DNA of 64,000 nucleotides from Pedobacter sp. KBS0701 (GCF_005938645.2 NZ_CP042171.1:248001-312000), one strand, 5' to 3'. Numbered from the stretch's first letter, positions 9,637 through 21,449 are shown. A program made the numbers and translations. Notes: a model not told the origin generated them from the letters alone.

Positions 9637-11301
9637 TTATTTTGAGTGATAGATTTTATCATTACCACTATAATCCAGCCACTTAAAACTAGCTGTATTA
9701 TCGCTCTGCTGGCCGGAAGACGTTGCGTACAATGCGAACAGCGATCCGATAAATCCGCCTGCAGCCTGTGTGCTTAAATATTTACCGTCAACATCGTTTT
9801 TTAAAGTAAGCCAGCCTTCGTTCCCTTGTTTATATTTAAAATCGTATAAACCTCCCTTAGCTTCAATTTCCAGCTGTATCGCTGCCGATGGATTTGAAAG
9901 TGGTAATTCAGTAATCAATACCATATTTCCGGCCTTTTTATCACCTTTAAAAAGCTGAATAACTGTTTTGTTTTCTTTGATGGATTTGCACATAAAGTAA
10001 AAATTAAATTCTCCCTGGAAAATCATTAACCCTGCTTTCTCATTTTCGGATTTCGGGGTGAATTGAAGTGCTGTGCTGGCTGTACAGAATGTATGCTGCT
10101 GACGTTTTCCAAGAAATGCCGGATTGGTTTTCTCCATACAGGTTTCAGGCTTAAGTTTCATCGTGAACCCATTTTTCTTGCTTAAGCTATACCATGAACT
10201 GTCTTTTTTCCTTAAGAAAAGTAAAGATTGGTCTAGTTTGTTATCAAATGTAGTCCTGTACGAAAAGTTCCCGTTTTGTGGTGGCGCGCCTGCTTGCTTG
10301 ATTTCCTTGTAATCCGCTGCATAATGATATTGAACTTCCTTAAAATCAGGATTTATTACAGGCCATCCATTTGTCCATTTAACCGGAGCAATAAATGTTT
10401 CTCTTCCGGTGTTATAAAAATTTCCTTCGTATGGACGCACGGCAAGAAAAATAGCGTAAGTTTTTCCATCAGGTCCTTCCACCAGTTCTGCGTGACCAGT
10501 TGAGGTTATCGGATTCGGACGGTTTGGATCCAGATCCCGTTGGGTTAGGATTGGATTGTTTTCATAAGGAACATAAGGGCCCGTAGCTGACCGGCTTCTA
10601 AGGATAACCTGGGAATGATTTACACTTGTTCCACCCTCAGCAGCACATATATAATACCAATCTTCGCGTTTAAAAATGTGCGGTCCCTCAATCCATACTG
10701 GTTTTTTAGAAATATCCACTCCGCCATTTACAAGCAAATGTTCTTCTCCGCTAACTTTGAGTGTTGCAGGGTCGAATTCATACGTCCGGATGGTACGGTG
10801 GCCACTGTAAAGTGGTTTATTGTCCGGGGCATCACTATTGTAAACGATATAGGCTTTATCCTTATCGAAAAATAAAGATGGATCGATTCCTTTTACTTCG
10901 CGAAGCCATACAGGGTCGCTCCATGGGCCTGCAGGATTTTTAGCAGTCATGACAAAATTTCCACCCTTGTCTATATTGGTACAAGTCATATAAAAGGTTC
11001 CCTTATAATAATTAATAGAAGGTGCGAATAAACCACGTGAGGTTCCATCTCCCAGAAAAGTCATCTGCGTATTTCGCTCAATTACATTTCCAATCTGTTT
11101 CCAGTTTTTTAAATCCTTGCTGTGAAAGACAGGGATGCCCGGAAAATAGGAAAAAGTAGAATTAACCAGGTAATAGTCAGTACCTACTTTAGTGATACTT
11201 GGATCTGGATAAAAACCTGCAAGAATTGGATTTGTAAATTTTATTTGTGCAAATGCTTGAGAGGTGAGGCATAGCAAGAATAAATAAAGGATTTTTTTCA
11301 T
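9637..11301 (-). CDS. GH43 beta-xylosidase (subfamily 11/12 type) with GH43_C2 beta-sandwich
   Basis: Secreted GH43 enzyme of 554 residues. Signal peptide 1-19 ends AFAQ. The start NPILAGFYPDPSI (base D33) and the C-terminal concanavalin-like domain (about 350-545) are typical of two-domain beta-xylosidases. The middle Asp lies in VKGIDPSLFFDKD and the acid Glu in VWIEGPHIFKR. Its expected job is releasing xylose or arabinose from the ends of xylo-oligosaccharides in the periplasm. It starts 89 bp after the uxuA stop and is probably co-transcribed with it, linking oligosaccharide trimming to uronate catabolism. Confidence 0.9.
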   Translation of the reverse strand: MKKILYLFLLCLTSQAFAQIKFTNPILAGFYPDPSITKVGTDYYLVNSTFSYFPGIPVFHSKDLKNWKQIGNVIERNTQMTFLGDGTSRGLFAPSINYYKGTFYMTCTNIDKGGNFVMTAKNPAGPWSDPVWLREVKGIDPSLFFDKDKAYIVYNSDAPDNKPLYSGHRTIRTYEFDPATLKVSGEEHLLVNGGVDISKKPVWIEGPHIFKREDWYYICAAEGGTSVNHSQVILRSRSATGPYVPYENNPILTQRDLDPNRPNPITSTGHAELVEGPDGKTYAIFLAVRPYEGNFYNTGRETFIAPVKWTNGWPVINPDFKEVQYHYAADYKEIKQAGAPPQNGNFSYRTTFDNKLDQSLLFLRKKDSSWYSLSKKNGFTMKLKPETCMEKTNPAFLGKRQQHTFCTASTALQFTPKSENEKAGLMIFQGEFNFYFMCKSIKENKTVIQLFKGDKKAGNMVLITELPLSNPSAAIQLEIEAKGGLYDFKYKQGNEGWLTLKNDVDGKYLSTQAAGGFIGSLFALYATSSGQQSDNTASFKWLDYSGNDKIYHSK

Positions 11302-11390
11302 AATTGTATATTTGGCTATTGAAGAAAATATGCTCAGGCTTTTTGTTGATTTTTTATGCTTAATATCAAACTAAGAGTTGCGGCATGTAT

Positions 11391-12575
11391 TTAATGATGT
11401 AAGTTTTCTGTTTTTAAAGTTTCGCTGATCCCCAATTCGAGTCCCCGCAGTTCGGCAAGTCCTTTCAGTCTTCCTATAGCAGAATAGCCAGGGTAAGGGC
11501 TTTTATCCAGATCATCAAGCATTTGGTGGCCATGATCAGGGCGCATATAGATAGATCTGTCCCCGGCGCGCATAAGTTTTACGATTGCAGTAACCAAAAC
11601 ACTCATATCTGCATTTCCTTCCAGGTGGTTGGCCTCATAAAAATTGCCATTATCCTCCCGTTGAACGCTTCGCAGATGTAGAAAATATATTTTGTTTCCC
11701 AACCGTTCAATCATTCCCTTTAAGTCATTATCTGGCCGGGCACCAAAAGAACCACTACAAAAACAGATTCCGTTGGAGGGCGCAGGTACAGCTTTTAATA
11801 TTTTATGCGCATGCTCTTCTGTACTCATAATTCTTGGCAAACCTAAAATCGGGTAGGGAGGATCATCCGGATGAATGGCCAACTGTAGCCTGCTTTGATC
11901 AGCTGTGGGGGTGATTTCCTGCAAAAAACTGATTAAATTATTGCTCAGTATCTCTGCAGAAATGTTTTTATATCCTTCCAGTAAAGTAAGTACTTGATCT
12001 TTAGTGAAATGATCTTTACTTCCCGGCAGGCCCTGCAGGCAATTACTCATTAAAGTGCGCTGTTCTTGTGAACTGAGTTTAATAAAGTAGCTTTTGGCAT
12101 CTTCCAATTCCTGTGGCGTATAGTCATTGGCTGCTCCGGGTCGGTTTAATAAATAAAGGTCAAAAGCAATGAATGCAGTTTTTTCAAATCTTAAAGCAAG
12201 TGCGCCGGTGTGGGTTTTAAATTTCAAATCGGTGCGCATCCAGTCTAACACCGGCATGAAATTATAGGTAATTACTTTGATTCCGCAATTTGCCAGATTT
12301 TTCAGACTGATTTTATAATTTTCAATCCATAGCTGATAACTGCCCTGCCTCTTTTTTATATCTTCATGTACGGGCAGACTTTCGACCACTTCCCAGGTCA
12401 GTCCACTGGATTCAATAATCGCCTTACGGGCCAATATTTCTTCCTCCGGCCATATTTCTCCGACGGCGATGTGGTGTAAAGCAGTTACCACTCCTGTACA
12501 GCCTGCCTGCAGAATATGGGCTAGTGTAACAATATCATCGGGCCCGTACCAGCGCATTGTTTGGGTCATTTTCAT
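11391..12575 (-). CDS. uxuA: Mannonate dehydratase (EC 4.2.1.8)
   Basis: Cytoplasmic enzyme that dehydrates D-mannonate to 2-keto-3-deoxygluconate, the step after glucuronate isomerisation and fructuronate reduction. The N-terminus MRWYGPDD, followed by LQAGCTGVVTALHHIAVGEI, is diagnostic, as are FMPVLDWMRTDL, HPDDPP and MRPDHGH. At 394 residues it matches the usual family length and has no signal peptide, unlike its neighbours. The start could be the Met at 12569 instead. UxaC and a mannonate oxidoreductase are not in the window, although an SDR remnant lies at 7532-7603. The gene consumes methylglucuronate or glucuronate released by GH67 and GH115. Confidence 0.96.
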   Translation of the reverse strand: MKMTQTMRWYGPDDIVTLAHILQAGCTGVVTALHHIAVGEIWPEEEILARKAIIESSGLTWEVVESLPVHEDIKKRQGSYQLWIENYKISLKNLANCGIKVITYNFMPVLDWMRTDLKFKTHTGALALRFEKTAFIAFDLYLLNRPGAANDYTPQELEDAKSYFIKLSSQEQRTLMSNCLQGLPGSKDHFTKDQVLTLLEGYKNISAEILSNNLISFLQEITPTADQSRLQLAIHPDDPPYPILGLPRIMSTEEHAHKILKAVPAPSNGICFCSGSFGARPDNDLKGMIERLGNKIYFLHLRSVQREDNGNFYEANHLEGNADMSVLVTAIVKLMRAGDRSIYMRPDHGHQMLDDLDKSPYPGYSAIGRLKGLAELRGLELGISETLKTENLHH

Positions 12576-12747
12576 AGCAGATGGGTATTGTTTTGAAGTA
12601 TCTTTTGATCGCTTATCGTCATATTTTTAATTTGCTTTTGTAATTTGAGCGGCAATATTTTTCCACTTCTCTAATGGTGTGTTTCATATTTTGTTTTTAG
12701 GCTTGGTTCCATAATAAAATTACCTGCATCAATCTAAACTTTTTAAT

Positions 12748-12759
12748 GCAATCGATTGC
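12748..12759. promoter_or_regulatory. Candidate LacI-family operator
   Basis: Perfect 12-bp palindrome GCAATCGATTGC with the central CG typical of LacI-family operators. It lies 173 bp upstream of uxuA and 289 bp upstream of the CE1 gene. A 12-bp palindrome is expected by chance about every 4 kb, so this rests on position and type. Confidence 0.4.
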
Positions 12760-12981
12760 TAAAAATGCTGCATAACTTTAATTTTTTCTTAGCTTAGTGA
12801 AGTTTAAGGTCAATTATTTTTTGAAATATGCTCTGGTTAGGTTTCTTTTTAAAAAGAATCTATAACCTAAGTTCATTAAAGATTTTTAAATAAATGATGA
12901 TTTGTTCCGCTCAATGGTATTTTTGAACATTTTTTGCATCAATATAATCAATGGTTCCATCATCTTGCGGTGCGATGCACT

Positions 12982-12989
12982 TAAGTTTG
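12982..12989 (+). promoter_or_regulatory. Candidate -7 element for the CE1-GH95-GH127-GH97 operon
   Basis: TAAGTTTG matches the Bacteroidota -7 consensus TAnnTTTG and lies 62 bp before the CE1 start codon. No clear TTTG is seen about 20 bases upstream, so support is partial. Confidence 0.4.
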
Positions 12990-13042
12990 TAATGATAATT
13001 AATTCTGGCGGGTAATCAATTAATCCTGTCAATCAACTCTAA

Positions 13043-13927
<885 letters not shown>

Positions 13928-13949
13928 CACCTGATTATTATTCTTCTCC

Positions 13950-16412
13950 ATGAAAAATTTTGCGATACTGCTGCTATTAATCCATGTTGTTTTCTCAGGT
14001 GTTGCCCGGCAAAAACCAAAATTAAAATTATGGTATAATAGCCCGTCTGGACAAATTTGGGAGAATGCATTACCTGTTGGTAATGGGCGGCTTGGTGCAA
14101 TGGTTTATGGAAATGTTGTTAATGAAATTATTCAGTTAAATGAGCATAGCCTATGGAGCGGTAGCCCTAACAGGAATGATAATCCTTTAGCATTAGATTC
14201 TCTGGCCCGCATTAGGACGCTTATTTTTCAGGGTAAACAAAAGCAGGCAGAATTGCTCTCCAATAAAGTTATTATCAGCAAAAAGTCTCAGGGGCAGATT
14301 TTTCAACCCGTTGCAGATTTACACCTGGATTTTGTCGGCCATGAAGCCTATACAAACTTTTATCGCGAGTTAGACATCAGTAATGCGGTAACCACCACCA
14401 GTTATAAGGTAAAAGACGTGGTTTATACCAGGCGTGTTCTGGCCTCACTGGCCGATGGTGTGATTGCCATAGAGCTTCGCTCAAGTAAGCCAGGTGCGTT
14501 AAGTTTTACATCTTCATTATCTTCCCTGCATCCTGGTGCGAAAATCAACACGCAAGTGCCAGGGCAAATTGAAATTACCGGAACCTCAAGCGCACATGAA
14601 GGCGTACCGGGCCTTGTCCGTTTCAATGGGATCGCTGCATTTAAAAACGTTGGTGGTAAAATTTCCAGCACGGAGGGTACAATTGTTGTCGAAAATGCCG
14701 ACGCGGTAACTATCTATTTATCTATTGCCACAAACTTTATCAGTTACAAAGATATTAGTGGGAACGAAAAGTTAAAGGCCAGGGAAATGTTAAACCGTGC
14801 ATTTCCGAAAAAATTTGAGGCAATTTTAAAAGCTCATCAATTACAATATCACAAATATTTTAATCGGGTAGATTTATCCCTGGGCGCTGCGAATTTTGAA
14901 AATGTCCCTACTGATGTCAGACTTAAGAATTTCAATTCCGTTAACGACCCGCAGTTTGCAGCCCTGTATTTTCAATATGGACGCTACCTGCTCATTTCAA
15001 GCTCTCAGCCTGGTGGTCAGCCTGCTAACCTGCAGGGGATCTGGAATAATAAATTATATCCTGCCTGGGACAGCAAATACACCATCAATATTAACGCGGA
15101 AATGAATTACTGGCCTGCGGAGAAAACAAATCTGGCCGAATTGCATGAGCCTTTTTTGAAAATGGTTCAGGAAATGGGAGAAACCGGAAAGCAGACAGCC
15201 CACGATATGTATGGTGCCAGGGGATGGATGGCGCATCATAATACCGACATCTGGAGAACTACCGGCGCTGTTGATGGTGCGTTCTGGGGAGCATGGAGCC
15301 ATGGCGGAGGTTGGGCCAGTCAGCATCTGTGGGAGCATTATCTTTACAGCGGAGATCAGGCATTTCTTAAATTAGCCTATCCAACCTTAAAAGGAGCGGC
15401 AATGTTTTATGTTGATTTCCTGGTTAAAGACCCTAAAAGAGGCTATCTGGTCATTAATCCCGATATGTCTCCTGAAAATGCTCCTGCAGCACATCAGGGC
15501 TCCTCGCTTGATGCAGGTACCACAATGAGTAATCAAATCGTTTATGATGTTTTTAGCACTGTCATCCGTGCGGGAGAAATTCTCGGTGAAGATAAAGCGT
15601 TTGCAGATACTCTGAAAAAGATGCGCAGCCAGCTCCCGCCAATGCAAATTGGGCAATATGGCCAGTTGCAGGAATGGATTGATGATATTGACGATCCAAA
15701 AGATAACCATCGGCATGTATCTCATTTATATGGTTTATTCCCATCTGCTCAAATATCGCCGTACCAAACACCTGAATTATATTTGGCAGCCAAAAAGACA
15801 CTAATCCAGCGTGGCGATGTTTCTACAGGTTGGAGTATGGGATGGAAAGTGAACTGGTGGGCAAGACTATTGGATGGAAATCATGCCTACAAACTTATTC
15901 AGAACCAGTTAACGCCGGTGGGTGGAAACCGGGGGGGTGGCGGCACTTACAATAATCTTTTTGATGCGCATCCGCCTTTTCAGATTGATGGCAATTTCGG
16001 ATGCACTTCTGGTATCGCAGAGATGCTTATGCAATCAGATAATGGCGCCATTCAACTTTTGCCTGCACTTCCTGATGTCTGGAAATCAAATGGACATGTT
16101 AGTGGTTTACGGGCAAAGGGAGGATTTGAGATTGTTAAACTGGAATGGGTAAATGGCATGATCACTAAACTGGTGATTAAATCGAACCTGGGCGGAAATT
16201 TACGGATCAGAGTGCCTAATGAATTAAATTTATCGAAACTTGAAGCCAGAAATGCAAATGGTGAGAATCAAAATACTTTTTTCTTCATAACAAAAACGCC
16301 AAAACCAATAGTGTCCAAACTGGCACCTGGCGGATCTGTTGATTTGCCTGAAACTCAATTATATGATATTAAAACAGATGTAGGAAAAGTCTACACCCTG
16401 TATAAAAAATAA
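13950..16412 (+). CDS. GH95 alpha-L-fucosidase/alpha-L-galactosidase
   Basis: 820-residue secreted enzyme with the GH95 layout: N-terminal beta domain beginning [19 protein letters not shown], an (alpha/alpha)6 barrel, and a C-terminal sheet. The [12 protein letters not shown] segment carries the conserved Asn pair that activates water, [10 protein letters not shown] holds the catalytic-acid region, and FQIDGNFG the late Asp. GH95 includes alpha-L-fucosidases and the alpha-L-galactosidases that remove L-Gal caps from complex cereal xylans. The second role fits this locus, but specificity is inference. The stop codon directly abuts the next ATG, indicating coupled translation. Confidence 0.92.
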   Translation: MKNFAILLLLIHVVFSGVARQKPKLKLWYNSPSGQIWENALPVGNGRLGAMVYGNVVNEIIQLNEHSLWSGSPNRNDNPLALDSLARIRTLIFQGKQKQAELLSNKVIISKKSQGQIFQPVADLHLDFVGHEAYTNFYRELDISNAVTTTSYKVKDVVYTRRVLASLADGVIAIELRSSKPGALSFTSSLSSLHPGAKINTQVPGQIEITGTSSAHEGVPGLVRFNGIAAFKNVGGKISSTEGTIVVENADAVTIYLSIATNFISYKDISGNEKLKAREMLNRAFPKKFEAILKAHQLQYHKYFNRVDLSLGAANFENVPTDVRLKNFNSVNDPQFAALYFQYGRYLLISSSQPGGQPANLQGIWNNKLYPAWDSKYTININAEMNYWPAEKTNLAELHEPFLKMVQEMGETGKQTAHDMYGARGWMAHHNTDIWRTTGAVDGAFWGAWSHGGGWASQHLWEHYLYSGDQAFLKLAYPTLKGAAMFYVDFLVKDPKRGYLVINPDMSPENAPAAHQGSSLDAGTTMSNQIVYDVFSTVIRAGEILGEDKAFADTLKKMRSQLPPMQIGQYGQLQEWIDDIDDPKDNHRHVSHLYGLFPSAQISPYQTPELYLAAKKTLIQRGDVSTGWSMGWKVNWWARLLDGNHAYKLIQNQLTPVGGNRGGGGTYNNLFDAHPPFQIDGNFGCTSGIAEMLMQSDNGAIQLLPALPDVWKSNGHVSGLRAKGGFEIVKLEWVNGMITKLVIKSNLGGNLRIRVPNELNLSKLEARNANGENQNTFFFITKTPKPIVSKLAPGGSVDLPETQLYDIKTDVGKVYTLYKK

Positions 16413-18854
16413 ATGATGATGACACAATTTATGATTCGTAAACCAAAACTGAGCGCCGTAACGAGAAAGCATATTTTTTATCTTTTGGGTTTTATGATCA
16501 GCTGGACTGCCAATGCAAACGGCCAGGATAGATTATATGCCAATGAATTCCCACTTCAGTCAGTTCGGCTTTTAGATGGACCCTTTAAACATGCCCAGGA
16601 CCTGAATTTAAAAACACTGCTCGAATATGATGTCGACAGATTGTTGGCGCCTTACCTGAAGCAGGCTGGTCTGAAACCTAAAAAAAGTTCCTATGAAAAC
16701 TGGGATGGTTTGGATGGCCATGTAGGAGGTCATTACCTTTCTGCACTTTCAACAACATATGCTGCAACAGGAGATGGGGAGTGTAAAAAAAGATTGGATT
16801 ATATAATTAAAGAGCTCAAAGCTTGTCAGCTTGCAAATGCCGTAAATCATCCCGGTTGGGCGATTGGATATGTTGGAGGCGTGCCTAACAGTGCTGAAAT
16901 CTGGTCAACTTTCAAAACAGGTGATTTTAAAGCATTCGGTAAAGCCTGGGTTCCCTGGTATAACGTTCATAAAATGTTTGCAGGCCTGCGCGACGCCTGG
17001 CTGTATTCAGCTAATGAGGATGCTAAAAAAATGTTTATTGGTTTCTGTGACTGGAGTATTGAGATCACGTCTAAATTATCTGACAAGCAAATGCAAAGCA
17101 TGCTGGGTACCGAACAAGGTGGGATGAATGAGGTTCTTGCAGATGCTTACCAGATTACCGGAAATAAAAAGTATTTGAATGCTGCTATGCGTTTTTCTCA
17201 TCATCAGTTACTTGATCCAATGTCACACAGGGAAGATAACCTGAACAATAAACACGCAAATACCCAGGTGCCCAAAGCGATCGGTTTTCAGCGTATAGGC
17301 GAATTAAGTCATGCGGATAATTACAGGCAGGCCGGTCTCTTTTTTTGGGAAACCGTTTCCCATAATCGCACACTTGCTTTAGGAGGAAACAGCAGGAGAG
17401 AGTTTTTTCCAAGCCCGGCTTCTGCGTCTGATTTCATCAATGATGTAGAAGGGCCGGAAAGCTGTAATACCTACAATATGCTAAAGCTTTCTGAAGGACT
17501 TTTCCGTGATCAGCCGTTTGGAAAATACATGGACTTTTATGAAAAAGCTTTGTTTAACCACATTTTGTCTGCCCAACATCCTGTTCACGGTGGCTATGTT
17601 TATTTTACGCCCGCCCGCCCAAGGCACTATCGGGTATATTCTGCGCCAAATAAAGCCATGTGGTGTTGTGTAGGGAGTGGAATGGAAAATTATGGTAAGC
17701 TTGGGCAGGTAATTTATACCCACAGTAAAGATTCGCTTTTTTTAAACTTGTTTATAGCCTCGCAGCTTGACTGGCAGAAAAAAGGTATTAAAATTGTACA
17801 AAAAACTAATTTTCCTGATGCTGAAAAAACCAGAATCGAGATTGAAAAGGGGAATGCAGACTTTACCCTTATGGTAAGATATCCGGTATGGGTAAAACCA
17901 GGTGAGCTAAAAATACGCGTTAATAATAAAGAAGTAAAAAGCGATGCAGATGCCTCATCTTATGTTGGAATAAAAAGAAGCTGGAAGAAAGGAGATGTTG
18001 TGGAAATCGAACTGCCTATGCATACCAGCCTGGAGCAATTGCCAAACCTTCCGATTTATAGCGCAATCCTTCACGGGCCGATATTGCTTGCTGCGAAAAC
18101 CGATACACAGGATTTGAAAGGTCTTGTAGCGGATCAGAGTAGATGGGGGCATATTGCCAGTGGCGAAAAACTGCCCGTTGATCAGGCACCTATATTGATC
18201 GCAAACGGCGCTGAACAGGTTATCTCCAGTGTAGTACCTGAAAAAGGCAAGCCAATGGAATTCAGCTTTGCAAACCTCAAAATCATTAATTCCGCTAAAT
18301 TAGCGCTTGAGCCCTTTTATAAAATCCACGATTCCAGGTATATGATGTATTGGATGACCCTGAACGAGGACCAATACAAGAATTATTTAGATTCCCTGCA
18401 AACTTTGGAAAAACGAAAACTTTTACTTGAAAAAAGAACGGTTGATTTTGTGGCACCAGGTGAACAACAACCAGAGGTCGATCACCAGTTGCTTCAAAGC
18501 ACTTCCCAAACCGGAACTTTTTCTGACCAGTTCTGGCGTTCAGCCAATAATGGTGGATATTTTAGCTATCTCCTTGAAACTACAGGGGAAACCGATCTTA
18601 AAATTTCGCTTAAGTATTGGGGCGCCGAATGGGGAAAGAAAGTTTTTGATATTTACATTGACGATAAAAAACTGCTGACCGTAGATAATTCAGAAAAATG
18701 GAATACTTCTGAATTCAAGACTGAGGAATATGCAATACCTCGCGAGTTGCTTTCGGGAAAGAAAAATATCAGGCTTCGGATTCAGACTTCGCAGGGAAAT
18801 ACATCGAGTGCAATTTATTATATACGCCTGCTTAAGAGTGTTGATAATAAATAA
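16413..18854 (+). CDS. GH127/GH146-type beta-L-arabinofuranosidase
   Basis: 813-residue secreted DUF1680 enzyme. The start LYANEFPLQSVRLLDGPFKH and SGLDGH-like WDGLDGHVGGHYL are typical of the long GH146/GH127 members. Metal-binding and catalytic residues are visible: E349 and C351 in GPESCNTYNML, and C418-C419 in MWCCVGSG. These correspond to E338, C340, C417 and C418 of the HypBA1 prototype, the first Cys of the pair being the nucleophile. Additional C-terminal beta domains (about 560-813) follow, the last rich in GAEWGKKVFDIYID-type strands. It begins directly at the GH95 stop with three consecutive ATG codons, so the exact start is uncertain. A second family member starts at 258 on the minus strand. 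Confidence 0.9.
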   Translation: MMMTQFMIRKPKLSAVTRKHIFYLLGFMISWTANANGQDRLYANEFPLQSVRLLDGPFKHAQDLNLKTLLEYDVDRLLAPYLKQAGLKPKKSSYENWDGLDGHVGGHYLSALSTTYAATGDGECKKRLDYIIKELKACQLANAVNHPGWAIGYVGGVPNSAEIWSTFKTGDFKAFGKAWVPWYNVHKMFAGLRDAWLYSANEDAKKMFIGFCDWSIEITSKLSDKQMQSMLGTEQGGMNEVLADAYQITGNKKYLNAAMRFSHHQLLDPMSHREDNLNNKHANTQVPKAIGFQRIGELSHADNYRQAGLFFWETVSHNRTLALGGNSRREFFPSPASASDFINDVEGPESCNTYNMLKLSEGLFRDQPFGKYMDFYEKALFNHILSAQHPVHGGYVYFTPARPRHYRVYSAPNKAMWCCVGSGMENYGKLGQVIYTHSKDSLFLNLFIASQLDWQKKGIKIVQKTNFPDAEKTRIEIEKGNADFTLMVRYPVWVKPGELKIRVNNKEVKSDADASSYVGIKRSWKKGDVVEIELPMHTSLEQLPNLPIYSAILHGPILLAAKTDTQDLKGLVADQSRWGHIASGEKLPVDQAPILIANGAEQVISSVVPEKGKPMEFSFANLKIINSAKLALEPFYKIHDSRYMMYWMTLNEDQYKNYLDSLQTLEKRKLLLEKRTVDFVAPGEQQPEVDHQLLQSTSQTGTFSDQFWRSANNGGYFSYLLETTGETDLKISLKYWGAEWGKKVFDIYIDDKKLLTVDNSEKWNTSEFKTEEYAIPRELLSGKKNIRLRIQTSQGNTSSAIYYIRLLKSVDNK

Positions 18855-18890
18855 CGAACTCTAAATAGAACATTTAATCAAAATTAAAAC

Positions 18891-20822
18891 ATGAAAATAT
18901 TAATTGGGCTCATCGGCCTGGTTATGTGCTGCAAAGCCGGCATAGCACAAACCGAAAATTATAAATTGCTTAGCCCCAACAAAAACCTGGAGCTGGTGTG
19001 TAGCCCGAAAAAATTAAATTACACTATTTCATATAAGGGCAAGCTGGTGCTTGCTGATTCAAAGCTGGGCCTCGTGCGTGAGGATGAGGATTTCTCTAAA
19101 GGACTTGTATTAACCAAAGTATCTAAGCCCACCACGGTGAGCCAAAATTATACGATGGTGAATGCAAAGAAAAGTTCCATCATTTATAAAGCCACCCAGA
19201 CAACTTTTGAATTTAAAACCCTTAAAGGGAGCCGGATGAACATTATTTTCAATATTTCTGATGACGGGATAGCATTCAGGTACGAGTTTCCTGAAAAGAA
19301 TAAAGACTTAAAACGAATAACAAAAGAGTCGACCAGTTTCCGTTTTTTAGATGGAACCAGGGCCTGGATGCAACCTAAAGCCGATGCACAAACGGGGTTT
19401 GAACACACTAATCCATCTTATGAGGCTCATTATAATATGGATATACCGGTGGGAACGCCATCAAGCAGTTCAAATGGCTGGGTGTATCCGGCTTTATTTA
19501 AATCAGGTCAGTTTTGGATGCTCCTTACCGAAGCAGATCTGGGACGGGGCTACTGCGGAACCTCGCTTGCCCAAAAATCGGTTAATAATGAGTATTTGGT
19601 TAACTTCCCTCAGCCAGCCGAAGGTATTCCTGATGCTGCTATACTTCCTGAATCGGTTTTGCCCTGGAAAACGCCATGGAGAATTATGGCCATTGGTGAT
19701 TTAAAGACAATTTCGGAATCTACCCTGGGAACTGATCTTGCCCAGCCAGCTATAGCAATGGATAAAGCATTTATTCAGCCTGGAAAGGCCGCATGGAGTT
19801 GGGTGCTGGAAAAAGATGCCGCAACGATCTATCCCGTGCAGAAAAAATATGTTGATTATGCGGCCAGCATGAACTGGCAATACAGTTTAATCGATGCTAA
19901 CTGGGATAAAACCATTGGGTATGATTCTATTGCTGTGCTTGCCAAATATGCAAAAGAAAAGCATGTTGGCCTGCTCCTTTGGTACAATTCTGCCGGAAAC
20001 TGGAATACCGTAAAATTTACGCCCAGAGATCAACTGTTAACTCATCAAAGCAGGGTTCAGGAATTTGCCCGTTTAAAAGAAATGGGGATAAAAGGCGTAA
20101 AAATAGATTTTTTTGCGGGAGATGGACAGTCGATGATAAATTATTATCGGGATATTTTGGAAGACGCCGCCAGTTATCAATTACTGGTCAATTTTCACGG
20201 CGCCACCCTGCCAAGGGGACTACAGAGGACCTATCCTAATTTGATGACCACCGAAGCAGTATTTGGATACGAAATGATTTCCTTCAGCCAGGATGCAGCA
20301 AATAAAGCCCCTTCTCATGCTGTGATGAGTGCGATGGTGCGTAATGTATTCGATCCGATGGATTTTACGCCAATGGTGTTGTATAAAATCCCAGGGATAA
20401 AAAGGATAACTACGCCGGCTTTTGAACTGGCTACCTCCGTTATTTTTCTCTCAGGTATACAGCATTTTGCAGAAACACCTTCCGGTATGTCTCATGTTCC
20501 TGATTTTGTTAAAACCTTCCTTATGGAATTGCCAACCAACTGGGATGATACCCGGTTTATTGACGGTTACCCAGGACAATTTTATATCGTAGCCAGAAGA
20601 AGCGGCAAAAAATGGTATGTCTCTGGTATTAATGGCGAAAATAAACAAAGAGACTTATCGCTTAATTTAGCCTTCCTGGCAAATAAAAAAGCGAAGTTGA
20701 TTTTTTCAGAAGGATCTGCTGAAGTTAATTTAAAATCTAAGGAAATAACAGTGGGCTCTGATGGGAAATTGGGTTTAAGCTTAAAAGGGAATGATGGTTT
20801 TACACTGGTTTTTGAAGATTAA
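18891..20822 (+). CDS. GH97 glycoside hydrolase, retaining subgroup (second copy)
   Basis: 643 residues, signal peptide ending GIAQ (about residue 20). It shows the same retaining-type hallmark as the 632-2620 enzyme: GVKIDFFAGDGQ with D406 as likely nucleophile. The substrate-side motifs differ between the copies (TGFEHTNPSYEAHYN here), which argues for distinct substrates. It is the last gene of the CE1-GH95-GH127 run, 36 bp after the previous stop. Alpha-galactosidase or beta-L-arabinopyranosidase activity is plausible from family knowledge. Confidence 0.9.
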   Translation: MKILIGLIGLVMCCKAGIAQTENYKLLSPNKNLELVCSPKKLNYTISYKGKLVLADSKLGLVREDEDFSKGLVLTKVSKPTTVSQNYTMVNAKKSSIIYKATQTTFEFKTLKGSRMNIIFNISDDGIAFRYEFPEKNKDLKRITKESTSFRFLDGTRAWMQPKADAQTGFEHTNPSYEAHYNMDIPVGTPSSSSNGWVYPALFKSGQFWMLLTEADLGRGYCGTSLAQKSVNNEYLVNFPQPAEGIPDAAILPESVLPWKTPWRIMAIGDLKTISESTLGTDLAQPAIAMDKAFIQPGKAAWSWVLEKDAATIYPVQKKYVDYAASMNWQYSLIDANWDKTIGYDSIAVLAKYAKEKHVGLLLWYNSAGNWNTVKFTPRDQLLTHQSRVQEFARLKEMGIKGVKIDFFAGDGQSMINYYRDILEDAASYQLLVNFHGATLPRGLQRTYPNLMTTEAVFGYEMISFSQDAANKAPSHAVMSAMVRNVFDPMDFTPMVLYKIPGIKRITTPAFELATSVIFLSGIQHFAETPSGMSHVPDFVKTFLMELPTNWDDTRFIDGYPGQFYIVARRSGKKWYVSGINGENKQRDLSLNLAFLANKKAKLIFSEGSAEVNLKSKEITVGSDGKLGLSLKGNDGFTLVFED

Positions 20823-21084
20823 TTAGCGACTGGAAACTTATTGTCGTCCTATGGAGATTGCTTCGTTTATTATAATATCATTCCTGTAAATAATTGATTA
20901 TCAGTGCTCTTTAAGGCCTCATTCATATTTTTTTAGGAATAAGGCCTGATGGTTACTCGCAAAGACGATGCAGTGGAGAAAAGATTAAGCACCAAGACAC
21001 AAAGAGCAACAAAATATTAGGCGCAATGCCTTATATGCTCTTACATTTCTTATATGGTGAAAAACTATAATAAAAGTAAGACCC

Positions 21085-21108
21085 TGAAACAAGTTCAGGG
21101 TGACGGAC
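21085..21108. repeat. Family E short palindrome
   Basis: ACCCTGAA and TTCAGGGT inverted around ACAAG, followed by GACGG. This is a frequent spacer repeat type in related genomes and could act as a weak bidirectional terminator. Confidence 0.5.
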
Positions 21109-21120
21109 CGAAAGAATAAT

Positions 21121-21239
21121 CGTCCTGGCGAGAAGGCTTTTTCAGCCGACAGCCTGTCCCGATTTTCGGAAAAGCAATCTTTATCGTAAAGATCGCTGGC
21201 ATAAAAGATTGCTTCATCGTTCCTCCTCGCAATGACGAC
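21121..21239. repeat. Family C palindromic repeat
   Basis: Outer arms CGTCCTGGCGAGAAGGC and CCTCCTCGCAATGACG surround inner AAAGCAATCTTTATCG and AAAAGATTGCTTC segments. It matches the 9071-9167 element in order and spacing. Confidence 0.75.
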
Positions 21240-21313
21240 TTTTCTATTTGAATCTGTTAATGGGAGGTTAGAATTTTTCAAATACGTCGGAGGGGTGATG
21301 ACAGATATACAAG

Positions 21314-21449
21314 GGTCGTCATCTCAACCGGAGCATCGCGAAGTGGAGAGATCTATCAAAACAGATTTTGCTTCGCAGAGCCTTCGGGTTCTCGACTGCG
21401 TTACCGATGTAAAATCGGTACAAGGTAGCACTCCGCTCGAAATGACGGT
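21314..21449. repeat. Family A interspersed repeat
   Basis: GTCGTCATCTCAACCGGAGC, GAAGTGGAGAGATC, GATTTTGCTTCGCAGAGCC and CGAAATGACGG occur in the same order as in the 2941 and 52243 copies. A small extra hairpin (ACCGATGTAAAATCGGT) is inserted in the right arm. Confidence 0.8.

Noticed and set aside
12619..12687. 22-codon minus-strand ORF (MKHTIREVEKYCRSNYKSK...) upstream of uxuA
   Set aside because: It faintly recalls a LacI-type N-terminus but lacks the VSxSTVSR helix, and is too short to support.
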